Positions 1 to 10,851 are shown, counted from the first letter of the stretch. The stretch: DNA of 64,000 nucleotides from Okapia johnstoni (GCA_024291935.2 CM044310.1:85496713-85560712), one strand, 5' to 3'. The notes: generated by a model not told the origin, from the sequence alone. Program-made: numbers and translations.

Positions 1-183
1 CGTAATGCAGGAGACCAGGGTTCAAGCCCTGGGTCAGGAAGAGCCCCTGGAGAAGGGAATGGCAACCCACTCCAGTATTCTTGCCTGGAGAATTACAAGG
101 ACAGAAGAGCCTGGAAGGCTATATAGTCCATGGGGTAACACAGAGCTGAACATGACTGAGCAACTAACACTTTTACTTTTTTT
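1..183 (+). mobile_element. Bov-tA SINE, cut by window start
   Basis: The sequence runs from the end of the tRNA-like head ('aatgcaggagacc') through the BovA body to the tail 'actgagcaactaacac'. The 5' promoter part lies before position 1. The body is diverged ('gaattacaagg' for 'gaatcccatgg'), so this is an older copy. It gives rise to a spurious 73-residue reading frame. Confidence 0.9.
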
Positions 184-929
184 TAAAATAGCTATCTTCA
201 ATTGCCAATGGAAAATCAGATATTGAACTAGGAGTGACTAAAGAAAGAAGTCAAAAGGTATTTGAAGGAACAGAACTGAAAAGTTTAAGTGGCTACTTCA
301 GTTTCATTCATTAGCTTTACTGAGAAGTTCTGGGGCCCAGAGTTCACTGGAGCAGTGGCTTTGTATATACAACGTGGGAAGAGAAGAGACTTCATTCAAG
401 TTTTCTGTTAACCTAACCTTCTCATCTCTCCATTTCCATGATCCCCTCTACCCTTCTGTCTCATGGGAAGAGGTGCTACCAGGATGAGAAAAGGCAGCCC
501 TTCCTAAAGTGGGATTAAAGTTCCCTTTGCTGATTTAGAAATCAAGAATGAATGATTAACCTCAAGAATGTACTTTCTTCTTAGCCAAACAATAAACTAA
601 GCATTCCATAAAAGTTAATCTCAGAAAACAAAGAGGGAGAAAGGTGTGTATCCTGAGGTCCTCTTCACCTCTGTACTTGTTTCTATGAAAGAGTTTTCAG
701 TCCCCTGGAAAATTATACTGCAAAAGATGTATAAAACAAACCAAAGCTCTTATTGCCCTTACTGACTGCAGTGTTCTTTCATTTCTATTTGGGAAATGAA
801 GATCTCTTTTCTGAGGACCGCTTCATTGAGCATTCCCTTTTGGATATCATCATACTTACTGTTTTATTTTTTATTGTTAAGTACAAAAGTGATAATGTAT
901 GCTCTCCAGTCAAAGATGCTGTGAAGGAC
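184..929. other. Intron 5, no recognisable element
   Basis: AT-rich intron sequence. I see no repeat family, exon or RNA gene. Open frames across 753-1028 have no family resemblance and run into the SINE that follows. Confidence 0.6.
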
Positions 930-1246
930 TTCTCTGGTGTTCCCATGGTTAAGAATCCACCTGCCAGTTCAGGGGATATGGGTTCCATCCCTGGTCCGGG
1001 AAGATCCCACATTGTGCAGGGCACTTAAGCCCCTGTGCCACAGCTACTAAGCCTGTGCTCTAGAGCCCATGAGCCACAACTACTAAATCTTCGAGCTGAA
1101 GCTACTTATGTCTGCACCCTAGAGCCTGTGCTCTGCAACAGAGAAGCCACCACAGTGAGTAGCCCATGCACTGCAACTAGAGAAAGCCTCTGTGCAGTGA
1201 TGAAGACCCACCCAGCCAAATTTAAACATATAAATAAAATAAAAAA
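930..1246 (+). mobile_element. CHR-type tRNA SINE (cetartiodactyl), long form
   Basis: The head resembles the tRNA-Glu-derived CHR SINE ('tggttaagaatccacctgcc', then 'ggttccatccctggtc'). It is followed by the typical body listing 'gagccacaactactaa', 'agagcctgtgctctgcaac', 'gaagccaccacagtgag' and 'aaagcctctgtgcagtgatgaagacccacccagcc', then an A-rich tail of AAATAAAATAAAA type. Divergence is considerable. Confidence 0.8.
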
Positions 1247-1584
1247 CCAATCCCTCAAAAAACAATCAATTTTTAGATGTGCTCTAAATTCAGAGATGCT
1301 AAAAATGAAATATTAGAATTGATGCTCACTAAAGAATTTGTAAACTATAAGAAAGTGTAAATTGGATAACAAAAGTACATCATATAATATGACCACACAA
1401 AGATAACAACATTCATAACTATTTGGTGTGATTCCTTCTAGCATTTTTTTCCTATACCTGGGAAAATATGTTTTCCTAAGTATGGGAAAATTAACATCAG
1501 ATTATATGGTATTGATATAATTTTAATATATTAATATCATATTAGATATAATGTTTAGAAAATTAATATATTAGATATGTTTGG
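1247..1584. other. Intron 5, AT-rich sequence
   Basis: No gene seen. Between 1500 and 1580 there are short interleaved palindromes of the 'ttaatatattaatatcat' type. This may be decayed old LINE sequence, but I cannot name it. Confidence 0.4.
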
Positions 1585-2596
1585 GAATACCAGACCACCT
1601 TACCTGTCTCCTGAGAATCCTGTATGCAAGTCAAGAAGCAACAGTTAGAACCGGACATGGAACACTGGACTGGTTCAAAATTGAGAAAGGAGTTCATCAA
1701 GGCTGTATATTGTCACCTTCCTTATTTAACTTATATGCAGAGTACATCATGTGAAATGCCAGGCTGAATGAATCACAAGCTGGAATCAAGATTGCTGGGA
1801 GAAATATCAACAGTCTCAAATATGCAGATGAAACCACTCTAATGGCAGAGAGCCAAGTGGAACTAAAGAGCTTCTTGATGAAGGTGAAAGAGGAGAGTGA
1901 AAAAGCTGGCTTAAAATTCAACATTCAAAAAACTGAGATCATGGCATCTGGTCCAATTACTTCATGGCAAATAGATGGGAAACAATGGAAACAGCAACAC
2001 TTTATTTTCTTGGGCTCCAAAATCACTGCAGATGGTGACTGCAGCCATGAAATTAAAAGACGCTTGCTCTTTGGAAGGAAAGCTATGACAAACTTAGACA
2101 GTGTATTAAAAAGCAGAGACATCACTTTGCTGGCAAAGGTGAACATTGTCAAAGCTATGATTTTTCCAGTAGTCATGAATGGATGTGAGAGTTGGACCAT
2201 AAAGAAGGCTGAGCGTTGAAGAATTGATGCCTTCGATTTGTGATGCTAGTGAAGACACTTGAGAGTCCCTTGGACTGCAAGGAGATCAAACCAGTCAATC
2301 CTAAAGGAAATCAAGCTTGAATATTCATTGGAAGGACTGATGCTGAAGCTGAAGCTCTAATACTTTGGCCACCTGATGTGAAGAGCTGACTCGTTGGAAA
2401 AGATCCTGATGCTGGGAAAGATTGAAGGCAAGAGGAGAAGGGAACAACAGAGGATGAGATGGTTGGATGGCATCACCAACTCAATGGACATGGGTTAAAG
2501 CAAACTCTGGGAAATAGTGAAGGACAGGGAAGCCTGGTGTGCTACAGTCCATGGGGTCACAGAGTCGGACGCAACTGAACAACAGCAACAAAAACA
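1585..2596 (+). mobile_element. BovB (RTE) LINE, 5'-truncated, with decayed reverse transcriptase
   Basis: This is the 3' third of a BovB element in sense orientation: reverse-transcriptase C-terminal half, linker and 3' tail ending 'cgcaactgaacaacagcaaca'. The catalytic YADD box is visible at 1821-1832 but reads Tyr-Ala-Asp-Glu, so the last metal-binding Asp is lost. Stops follow (for example at 2217-2219). A 125-residue open piece (1842-2219) is the remnant of the coding region. BovB is the RTE-clade LINE, of reptile-related origin, whose machinery also mobilises Bov-tA SINEs through the shared 3' tail. The copy is dead. Confidence 0.93.
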
Positions 2597-3276
2597 ATAA
2601 TGTTTTATATTTTGTTTTTTTTTCCCCAATAGTTTTATGTCTTTTTTCTCCAATACTTATATATCTTGAATATTTTTCCTTATTAAATATTCCTCAAAAA
2701 TGTGATTTTTAAAAAATGGCTTAAATAGTAGTCCTCTACTTTTGTCATGCCGTTTATTACCAGTGCCTTGGTATCATATATATCTCTCTGGTGAACATCT
2801 TTGTACTGAATCTTTGTCTTCACCTATAGTTATTTCTCTAGGAAGAGTTACTAGAAGTAAGCCACCTGAGTAAGGATGAGAGTGTTGATATGTAGAGACT
2901 GTACATATTGTATGGTTAGACGTACAGTGTATGAAATGTGTTTATCAGTTCCTTCTACCAACTTACCTTATTGCACCCTAGGCAACACCAGGCATTACAG
3001 TTTAAAAATGTTTTTCCCAATTTAATGAGTGAAAATAACATGCTGTCGTTTTAGAGTACACTTATTTGTTGATGTTGAACACTTTCCATGTTTCATGGCC
3101 ATTTATATTCTTTCTATTACTATTTAATATCATCTTTTGCCCATTTTTCTGTTGACATGTTAGTGGCATGCATCTTGATGCTGACTTTATTCAGCTCTTC
3201 TGTTCTTTTACTGGGCATTTAAAACATATATACGCTTTTAGATTTTTGACTTAGATTTTTTTAAACAATTCTTTAA
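2597..3276 (-). mobile_element. Probable old L1-type 3' UTR remnant
   Basis: The text around 3060-3170 ('ttgatgttgaacactttcc', 'catggccatttatattc', 'cttttgcccatttttctg') resembles the antisense of mammalian L1 3' regions. The left part is AT-rich and unassigned. Family and borders are uncertain. Confidence 0.45.
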
Positions 3277-3413
3277 AAAAATTTTTTTTTTTTTTTTTAT
3301 TTTTGACCCTGCTACACAGCATGTGGGATCTTAGTTCCTGAACCAGGGACCAATCCCATGCCCCTTGCATTGGAAGCGTATGGTCTTAACTACTGGCCCA
3401 CCAGGGAAGTCCC
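3277..3413 (-). mobile_element. CHR-type tRNA SINE, short form
   Basis: A T-rich tail is followed by 'catgtgggatcttagttcc', 'accagggaccaatcccatg' and the antisense head 'ccaccagggaagtccc'. A truncated antisense copy. Confidence 0.85.
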
Positions 3414-3472
3414 TAAAATAAATTTTTAATATAGAAAATTTTTTAGATGAAGTGTACTTACTTTCATATATT

Positions 3473-3692
3473 ATTAATTATGTTGTTATTTAGTCGTTAA
3501 GTCATGTCCGACTCTTTGTGATCCCATGAACTGCAGTTTGCCAGACTCCTCTGTCCATGGGGTTTAGGAACACCTGAGTGGGTTGCCATTCCCTCTCTAG
3601 GGAATCTTCCTGATCCAGGGATTGAAGCTGGACCTCCTACATTGGCAGGCAGATTCTTTACCACTGAGCCACCATGGAAGCTCATTAATTAT
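3473..3692 (-). mobile_element. Bov-tA SINE with 9-bp target-site duplication
   Basis: The antisense SINE occupies 3482-3683, starting at the BovA tail ('gtcatgtccgactctttg') and ending at the tRNA-like head ('gagccaccatggaagctc'). It is flanked by identical ATTAATTAT copies at 3473-3481 and 3684-3692, which fixes both ends. Confidence 0.93.
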
Positions 3693-4139
3693 ACTAGCAT
3701 TGAATTAAATAGCCATATTAAAATTATTTAACAACTTTTATGTTCACTGCTAGTCTTTTTATATTGTGGTTTTAATTATTTTGATTGCCATCTTGTCAGC
3801 TAAAGTATAGGTTCTAACAATGTTTAATGAAGGCAAATAATAGGGAAATGGTGGTAGCATGTTTTCTGAGTCTTTGCATTATTTGAGTGTGACTTACTAT
3901 ACCTACATGTATTCATATCTCCTTTAATGGCTATAAGAATCTTGAGTAAGAAGGTTTCCACCTTAAATCTCTATAGATATTGTTCCCTTGACCTCTAATA
4001 TTTGATGTTAAGGAGATACCTGAAATCATCTTCGTTTTGATCCTATTATAGCAAGTTGTGCTTTTTCTTTGGACATTTTTCATATTTTATTTTTAATTTT
4101 TGAACGGAAAATGTTTATGCACTTGATTAGCTATTTTGT
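3693..4139. other. Intron 5, no recognisable element
   Basis: AT-rich intron sequence with no repeat or exon that I can support. Confidence 0.55.
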
Positions 4140-4187
4140 AGTACAGAGTCGGACCCGACTGAAGCTACTTAGCAGCAGCAGTACAGA
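4140..4187 (+). mobile_element. 32-bp 'micro' Bov-tA insertion
   Basis: Only the last 32 bases of a Bov-tA/BovA element (4148-4179: GTCGGACCCGACTGAAG, then a CTTAGCAGCAGC tail) are present. They lie between exact 8-bp direct repeats AGTACAGA at 4140-4147 and 4180-4187. The duplications show a genuine retrotransposition that aborted almost at once. Confidence 0.88.
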
Positions 4188-4898
4188 CTCAGGCCTTTTT
4201 ACAACTTCAGAAATTATCTTCTGTTATTCCTTTGATTATTCTTTCATTGCTCCGTTTTCTGCTTTCTAAGATTCCTGTTCTATCTCTTTCGGCTTGCAGA
4301 ATCTGCCCCTCGTGTCTTATCTTTTTCTGTCGCTAATTCTTGTTTTCCCTCCGAGTTCTGGGAGAATTTGAGTTCCCATTCACTCAAGTAAGTTGGTTTT
4401 TCTGCAGCTTGCATTCTGTTGTGTAGTCAAGCTCCTATTGTTTTAAATGAAGCCGTACTTACTAAAAAAAACAAATCGACCCCAAGCAGCCTTTCCTGAT
4501 CTCATGCCGTTCCATCCTCGTAATTACTTTGCCCCGTTTTTACAGGTGCAGTGCCTTCTTGAATCAAGTGGCTTCTTGAAAAATTGAGACTTTTATGAAA
4601 ATTTTTTTCTAACCATTTGAGTAACGCTTTTTCAGAAGAGGCAGTTTCTGTCAAACTGGTTCCTTTCCTTAGAACTATAGTAATTTTGCCCGAGTCTAGT
4701 AATTTTTTCCTTGTCTGTTTTTCCTTATAGAAAGAAGACTAACACCAGCTAAGAGGCAACTTGGTGTTAAGATTGGTTCTATGAAAACTTAGTATAGGTT
4801 CCTGGCCAAATACTTCACTTGAAGGAGGAAGGAAGAAAACGTATCTTTGCAGGGTCGGATGAGAGACTTGATAAACTGGAGCGCACTGAATAACTTGT
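4188..4898. other. Intron 5, no recognisable element
   Basis: Mixed-composition intron sequence with pyrimidine-rich patches. No exon with acceptable borders and no repeat family recognised. Confidence 0.55.
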
Positions 4899-5025
4899 TT
4901 TTGTCTTTGGGTGGTATGGATGCTCACAGTATGAGCAAACGCTGGCAGCTTTTGGACTGGGGATCAAACCCTTACCCCCTGCCTTGGAAGGGGAGGTTTT
5001 AACCACTGGACTGCCAGGGATGTCC
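4899..5025 (-). mobile_element. CHR-type tRNA SINE, diverged
   Basis: The antisense head is recognisable at 'aaccactggactgccaggga' with 'ctggggatcaaacccttac' before it. The tail side is degraded. Confidence 0.75.
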
Positions 5026-5033
5026 TGGTATTT

Positions 5034-5075
5034 TTTTCTCTTTGAAGTATAATTGATTTATAGTACAATGCTACC
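5034..5075 (-). mobile_element. Short artiodactyl L1 3' end
   Basis: 'tgaagtataattgatttata' matches the antisense start of the artiodactyl L1 3' end also seen at 39.96 kb ('attgaagtatagttgattta'). Only about 40 bp can be recognised. Confidence 0.5.
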
Positions 5076-5566
5076 TTCTCATTTGACTTATACTGTATCC
5101 ATCAGAGTTCCTTGTAATTTCTGGCATATTGAGCACCTTTCCCTGATATTGAGCACTGAAAGGAGTCTTCATTCTTTTGATATTTCTTTGATCGTCTCAT
5201 TGAGAATCTAGGAATGGGGTAGGTAGAGGTCTGGGTCTCTACTGTCATCTCATCAGGAATACTCCCCTCTCCCCTTTCACTGGCTATTAAATTCTGAAAA
5301 TGTTCTCAGTCATGGATATCCCCACATCTAGGAAAAATAAGGTCATAAATATTAAGATTGAGGGATGAGAATGGACAGGTGAGTAAGAATGAAAAGCTTC
5401 AGTGATTGTGTGAAACTGGGAAGATTGGATTTCAGTATTGGGCTTATTTAGCTCTGGAGTGCCTTTAGCAAAGCTCCTGATTGTTACTTTAAGGAATTTG
5501 GGGACCCAATAGCCCCTGGTGACACACTGGACAACAAAACCAAGAAAATAAGGGCTGGGTTAAATT
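5076..5566. other. Intron 5, no recognisable element
   Basis: No gene, repeat or RNA seen. Confidence 0.55.
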
Positions 5567-5672
5567 TAGGGTGACCAACTGTCCCAGTTTGTCTGGGTGG
5601 GGATGAGGATCTCAGGATTCGGGACTTCCGTTTTAAAGCCAGGAAAGTACTGGGTATGAATTGATCACCCTA
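5567..5672. mobile_element. Short non-autonomous DNA transposon (hAT-like MITE)
   Basis: A 106-bp element with imperfect terminal inverted repeats: TAGGGTGACCAA at 5567 and TTGATCACCCTA ending at 5672. The interior ('gtcccagtttgtctggg ... ccaggaaagtactgggt') is self-complementary, as in eutherian fossil MITEs. The exact family name is not claimed. Part of a similar element may lie at 8633-8695. Confidence 0.72.
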
Positions 5673-6590
5673 GCGTAAATTATGCCTTTGCATCTGTGGT
5701 CTCTTATATATGAGATGAGATTTCATGCTACAGTGAATGTCCAGAGTTCTCTCCTTCCACTGATAGAGCACGCAGCATTTAGCCTGCAAAGAGTGAGAGC
5801 TCTTTTTCCATTTGTTTTATTGAATAAATTCTACAAACTCTGATTGCTCCTGAGTATAGTCAGTTTTTTAGCTCTTTTCTGAGATAACTCTGGCAAATAG
5901 GCATTCTTTAATGTTTTCTTTCTAAAAATTATTAGTATTAGTCTTTAAAGCTAAGGACATCTTTAGTATATCCTTTGAGATGTACAATCCATGAGGTTTG
6001 AGCCACGTTCATAGATTTAGAGTTTTAGACAAATTAGAAATCCTACAGTGAAAATACAGGGTTCTTTCTACAAGTCATAAAGGATTAGGGACATTTGGGA
6101 GCAATTTCAAAAGAGTCGTTTCATTAGAGAGTTGCCAAGGATTTAAATAAAGATACACACCTCGGACTATTACTTCTAATGTTGTGTTTGCCACTTGGCC
6201 TGCCTTTTTAAGTGACTTTGAGTTGCCCCTCAGTGGAACAAAAGTTCTTGAGAAATCTCTCCCTTAAGATGATTTTTTCCCTCCTTGTGATGTCTTTAGA
6301 GCCCACTGTTAATAGCCGGGGAGCAATGAGGCTTTTATTTGGATAGGTGAGAATGGCATCTATATATTTCTTAGAAATTGTTTCAATCCTTTATGGGCAT
6401 CTGGCCTGGGGAAACTCCTCCAACCCCTGCTTTTTGTTTTTCTTTGGCTTTGAATTCCTCCTTCAGACAAAATAGTTCAGATCAACTAGAAATTCTCAGG
6501 TATGTCCTTAACTGAAATCCTCAGAGGGCAAATTGAAGAGAGAAGGGCCATCCAGTCCTCTTCAGGCCTTAAGCCACACTTAAAAAAAAA
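5673..6590. other. Intron 5, no recognisable element
   Basis: Unique-looking intron sequence of moderate GC. No exon or repeat that I can support. Confidence 0.5.
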
Positions 6591-6780
6591 ATTAATCTAA
6601 TTTTAATTTTTAAAGTTGGAGGATAATTGCTTTACAATATGTTAGTTTCTCGTGTACAGCAAAGTGAATCAGATATATATATATTCCTTTCCCGTTTAGG
6701 TCACCACAAAGCATTGCGTAAAATTCCTTATGCTGTATGCTAGGTTCTCATTAGTCATCTGTTGCATCATATATCTTTTA
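6591..6780 (-). mobile_element. Artiodactyl L1 3' end
   Basis: 'ttggaggataattgctttac', then 'gtgtacagcaaagtgaatca' and 'tatatatattcctttcc', is the antisense of the artiodactyl L1 3' UTR also seen at 40.0 kb and 48.3 kb. Confidence 0.8.
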
Positions 6781-7012
6781 TTTCTCTCTTTTACTTTTTG
6801 GGTGAATACTGATTATGGTCCATTTTATTTATTGGTCTCTGATTTTGTTATACTCTTTTAAATAGTGTTGGACTCTGCTCTAGTGAGTAATTAAATTATT
6901 TGGAATAAGTTGGATTCTTTTGAGGCTTGCTTTTTTAAGCTTTTAGGTGGATCTTGGGCAGCCTTTAATATAGAACTTGTTTAACCTTACTGCTAAGATT
7001 ATGCTTCTGTAA

Positions 7013-7253
7013 AGACTCTTATCTGAGCCTTGCCAGGCAGTGCAGTGGTGAAGAATCCACCTGCAAATATAGGAGATGCAAGAGACACCGGTTAGTTCCC
7101 TGGGTCGGGAAGATCCCTTGGAGTAGGAAATGGCAACCTGCTCTAATATTCTTGCCTGGAGAATCCCATGGACAGAGGAGCCTGGTGGGCTACAGTCCAT
7201 GGGGTCACAAAGAGTTGGTCATGACTGAGGACACAAACACACAGACTCTATCT
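7013..7253 (+). mobile_element. Bov-tA SINE
   Basis: Sense copy from about 7025 (degraded head) to 7242 ('catgactgaggacacaaacac'). Probable target duplications are AGACTCTTATCT (from 7014) and AGACTCTATCT (from 7243), which differ by one base deletion. Confidence 0.88.
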
Positions 7254-7737
7254 ATTATTGTCTCAGGTAGTAGGAGCCATTCTGGCTGCTGAGAACAGTG
7301 TTCCTGGCCTAATGTGAGTCTGAGGTTTCTGGAGCTTCTTTTCCTACAGCTTCCTGGAACTATTTTTCCTGCCTGGGGCAAGTTTTCATTCACATATGCA
7401 CAGTTGAGTGTGGAGTCAAAGACTGGAAGGAACCCTTCTGCATATGTCTCCTTGATCTCTCCCTGCGCAGGTTCTTCTATTGCAATATTCTGCCTTACAA
7501 ATCCCTGCTCCCTGGTCTTCCTAGTCTTTGTCTTCACAACTCAGCAAGAGGGAAAGCTGAACATTCAGAATTTTGACTTCTCCCTGTCTACTCTGTGGCT
7601 TTGAAACTGTTTCCAGCTAGAAAGCCAGGGCAATTGTAGGACTCACATATTTAATTTCTCTTGTATTTGGGATTATATCATGCTCTGTCTTCCTGTATTT
7701 TATAGTTGTATAAGGCAAGAAGCTCAACCTGGTGATT
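7254..7737. other. Intron 5, no recognisable element
   Basis: Overlapping open frames on both strands (7205-7604) show no domain, no splice borders and no repeat. I read them as chance. Confidence 0.5.
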
Positions 7738-7953
7738 GTTCTCAGTGCTCAGTCACTTAGTTGTGTCCGACTCTTTGCAACCGCATGGACTATAGTCCGC
7801 CAGGCTCCTCTGTCCATGGGATTTTCCAGGCAAGAATACTGGAGTGGGTTGCCATTTCCTCTTCCAGAGGATCTTCCCCACCCAGGGATTGAACCTGTGT
7901 TGCCTGTGTCTCCTGCATTGGTTGATGGATTCTTTGCCACCTTGGAAACCCAT
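7738..7953 (-). mobile_element. Bov-tA SINE
   Basis: Antisense copy. The tail 'gtgctcagtcacttagttg' is at the left, with 'ggcaagaatactggagtgg' in the middle. The head is degraded at the right ('gccaccttggaaaccc'). Confidence 0.9.
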
Positions 7954-8778
7954 CCTTGTCATGGTTACTCCCTAATGTCCATAAACAAATGTCCTACAAT
8001 TGGGATTTTGCATTTCCTCTCTTATGTTTAGAGGTAATTTTATAGGTTGTTTTTGCTGACATGTAGTTGGTCTTTGCCTCCTAATATAAATCATTATCTT
8101 TCTTGGTATCTTCCTAAGAAGTCTTTGTCGCTTATGTAGGAAGTCATGTGTTGCCAGGGACAGTCTGGTTCTCTTCTTATTAACAGAGGAATAGAAGCAA
8201 TGTTCTAAGCAGAGGTGATACCAATTTTTGCCTCACATGTGGCATCATTTCATAGAATACACAAGAAGTTGGCCATTGGTTTTTCTCCCACTGCATGTGG
8301 TTTCAGGCATATTCTTTAGCTGATGAATTCACCACCTACTCCATTCTTGGGTCATGAATCTGTAGGCTTGAATTCTGTTCTGAGAGCCAAAGCATTGCAA
8401 CGTGCTGAGTTGGTTGGTTTGCTGCCTGGAAAATTGTTAAGGCAAAATTGATACTTTGATTGGGGAGGGAAAGAGGCAGATTTTCAGATGAAAGATGTTC
8501 AATTCCAAATAATATGAAAGAATTTTGGCTTATTCATAAAGCATGAGTAGAATTAGATATATCATGAAAAAGAGAAAGAATTTCAACCCCTAAATAGTGG
8601 TGAGTGGGTATCATAAGACTACAGATAAGTAGGGTAACCATATAGCCTGTTGGCTAAGTATAGTCCTGGTTTACGCCTGTTGTCCTAAAGTAATTATTAA
8701 TCACATCCCCTTTCTCTATAGAAAGTGTCATGGTTTTTGATGGCTTTACACCACAATGGTTTTATACCATGTGACTAT

Positions 8779-8783
<5 letters not shown>
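7954..8783. other. Intron 5, mostly unique
   Basis: No exon seen. Positions 8633-8695 ('agggtaaccatatagcctg', 'tagtcctggtttacgcctg') resemble part of the MITE family seen at 5567. Confidence 0.5.

Positions 8784-8832
<49 letters not shown>
8784..8832. repeat. (AC)n microsatellite
   Basis: About 24 uninterrupted AC dinucleotides, long enough to be length-polymorphic. It lies 220 bp upstream of FTO exon 6. Confidence 0.97.
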
Positions 8833-8834
<2 letters not shown>

Positions 8835-9051
8835 ATATCTATCTATATGTATCTATTTATCTCTCTAAATAAAGTCATCCTACTTGCAAAGAATAGTTTA
8901 GATTATACAAAGTAATTGTTACATTTTTGGTTCTTGTCATTCTTCTTGAATGATGGATTTACTGTTTACTTTGTAATTTAAATACTACTTCGTGACTGAT
9001 AAGTGTGTGTTGGATGCTTTTTTTCTTTAATTTTTGGTATTTTTCCTGCAG

Positions 9052-9131
9052 ATGATCTCAATGCCACCCACCAACACTGTGTTTTGGCTGGTTTACCACC
9101 TCGGTTTAGTTCCACCCATCGAGTGGCAGAG
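9052..9131 (+). CDS. FTO: FTO exon 6 (Fe/2-oxoglutarate site)
   Basis: This 80-bp coding exon has a strong acceptor (pyrimidine-rich 'tatttttcctgcag') and a consensus donor (CAGAG|GTAAGT). Its first two bases complete a codon begun in exon 5. Then come 26 codons from Asp300 to Glu325 in human numbering, ending in phase 0. They encode part of the catalytic double-stranded beta-helix: [10 protein letters not shown] with the second His equivalent to His307 (third Fe(II) ligand, partner of His231 and Asp233 outside the window), then PRFSSTHR with Arg316 and Ser318 (2-oxoglutarate binding) and Arg322. All are intact. Compared with the human protein as I recall it, 313-314 read Leu-Pro instead of Ser-Gln. 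The frame starting with the ATG at 9052 is also open, but it does not join exon 7 and is not the gene's frame. Confidence 0.96.
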
Positions 9132-10197
9132 GTAAGTGTAAATAAAAATGTGACTCAAACTTAACTGGATGTGACAGAAGTGGTTGCGTGAGCAATTTAT
9201 CATAGAACTTTGGAAGAATATTTGATAGGAAAATTGCTTCCATCTAACTAGACTTTAGCCTCTGTTTACTTGCTTTTTGAGCTTTGAGTTGTGTTGCATC
9301 CAGTTGTAAAAAGTGTCTTCACAGCCTGGGCTAAGTCTGTTTTGCTTCTTCCGAATTGTGTTTCTTGGAAAAGGTGCCTGCAAGAGGGGACCTTGGCAGA
9401 TGTTGCTGGTTGGAGATTTTCTAAAGTGTTGGTACCTGTCAAGGTCAAGGTCAAGGTGGTGACTGGAACGAAATTGGGTAGATCTGTGTGCTTGTGCATG
9501 TGTTAGTTGTAACTGGGCTCAGAGGGTTGAGAATTTACATTCCCATTAACTTTTGGGTCAGGCTTCTGGGCATGTGAATGTAAATTAAGGAGACAGTTAC
9601 AGTGGTGCCAGGGAATTTCTGAACTCCCCAGTCGGGTTCCTAACCCAGGCTTGATTGCTAAATTCTGCCACTACTTGCAGTGGCTGATAGTCAGCTGATT
9701 AGACTAGTTCAGAATAGAAAGTTAAGAGATGAGGGAAGCCCTTAGTAGTCACCCTGGGGTGTTGTGTGTGCTTAGTTAGGAAGAGTTGTAGAGAGCAGGG
9801 AGAATGATCATGGAAAGGATTACAAGTTGACCTCGTATCCAAACTTGTTATCTGTGCTTTGCTTTTATAGCTTGACTTTTCACCATACTGCAGGGGGACC
9901 AGTGTGAGAAAGTTGGGCAGAAGGGATAAAATAAAGTGTTAGGGAAACAGAAACAGACAACCTTTCTAGTCCTGATACTGTAGAGTCTACAAGGCGATGT
10001 CATGTGTGCTGGTAATTAAGTAGCTTTCCTGGTAGACTGGTCATGCCGCGAGGTGGCTGAGATGGCGTGTGTCTGTTTAAATCAAGATGCCAGCAAGCCC
10101 ATCAAGCATTCCCTCCCCCCCTTTCTCCTTATCTCCCTTTCTTGTTTCTTCCATTCAATCATTCATCTCAATATTCGAGGGCCTGTTCTGTGTCCAG
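9132..10197. other. Intron 6, 5' part, no recognisable element
   Basis: Intron sequence after the exon 6 donor. No repeat family recognised. A short 11-bp inverted repeat (aatttacattc at 9532, gaatgtaaatt at 9576) is present, with no known role. Confidence 0.55.
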
Positions 10198-10460
10198 CAG
10201 GACTAGAGGCTTGAGAGAGAGAGAGAGAGAGCCATCAGCTTGATGGGTATGCCCACTAGTTTTGCTGAACTACCTTTTCAGTTTGAGAGGCAAATATTAA
10301 ATAGATAAAAACACAAATAATTTATCTTAGAGACCTAAAAGTAAGTTCTATTGGAAAAGAAGGAAGGAAGGAAGGAAGGGAGAGAGGGGGCAAGGGACAA
10401 AGGGAAGGAGGGAAGAGGAAGGAAGGTGAAAGAGAAGAGTGAAGGAAGGCAAAAAGAAGT
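10198..10460. repeat. Purine-rich tract: (GA)n, then (GGAA)n
   Basis: A 'gagagagagagagag' run lies at 10214-10230, and a GGAA/GAGG-rich stretch at 10358-10450. The two are separated by about 130 bp of ordinary sequence. Low complexity. Confidence 0.85.
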
Positions 10461-10699
10461 GAGCAAGCATTTATAGAGCATCTTTCATGTGCTTTGTGTT
10501 GTGCAAAAAAAATTTCATTTTTGTATAATACAAGATGGTATAGGCATCTGTCTTTCTAGTCAGAACTTTCCCAAGAATTCTTTTGAGTATGTGGCTACTT
10601 ACACATATCTTTGCATCTTTCCTAATTCAATCTGGAAGAGTGGACAAGGTGATTAGTGCTGTGCTGAGAGGGCTAATGTAAAATGATGAATAAGAAGTT

Positions 10700-10850
10700 T
10701 GGGAAAATGTATTTGATAAGGATAACAATCATATCTAATTCAGAGTGTTCTTATGAGGATTAAATGACTTAATACGTGTAAGTGTTTTAGAACAGTGGCT
10801 GATACAGAGTATGCCTGCAAAGAATGTTAGCTGCTATACATATATATTAA
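10700..10850 (+). mobile_element. MIR SINE remnant
   Basis: 'tgttcttatgaggattaaat', 'gtaagtgttttagaacagtg' and 'aatgttagctgctat' match the 3' half of MIR. Confidence 0.75.
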
Positions 10851-10851
10851 A

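Noticed and set aside
9052..9131. Alternative reading of exon 6 from its ATG (Met-Ile-Ser-Met...)
   Set aside because: The 80-bp exon is open in two frames by chance. Only the frame starting at 9054 ends in phase 0, joins exon 7 and carries the FTO His307/Arg316 motifs.
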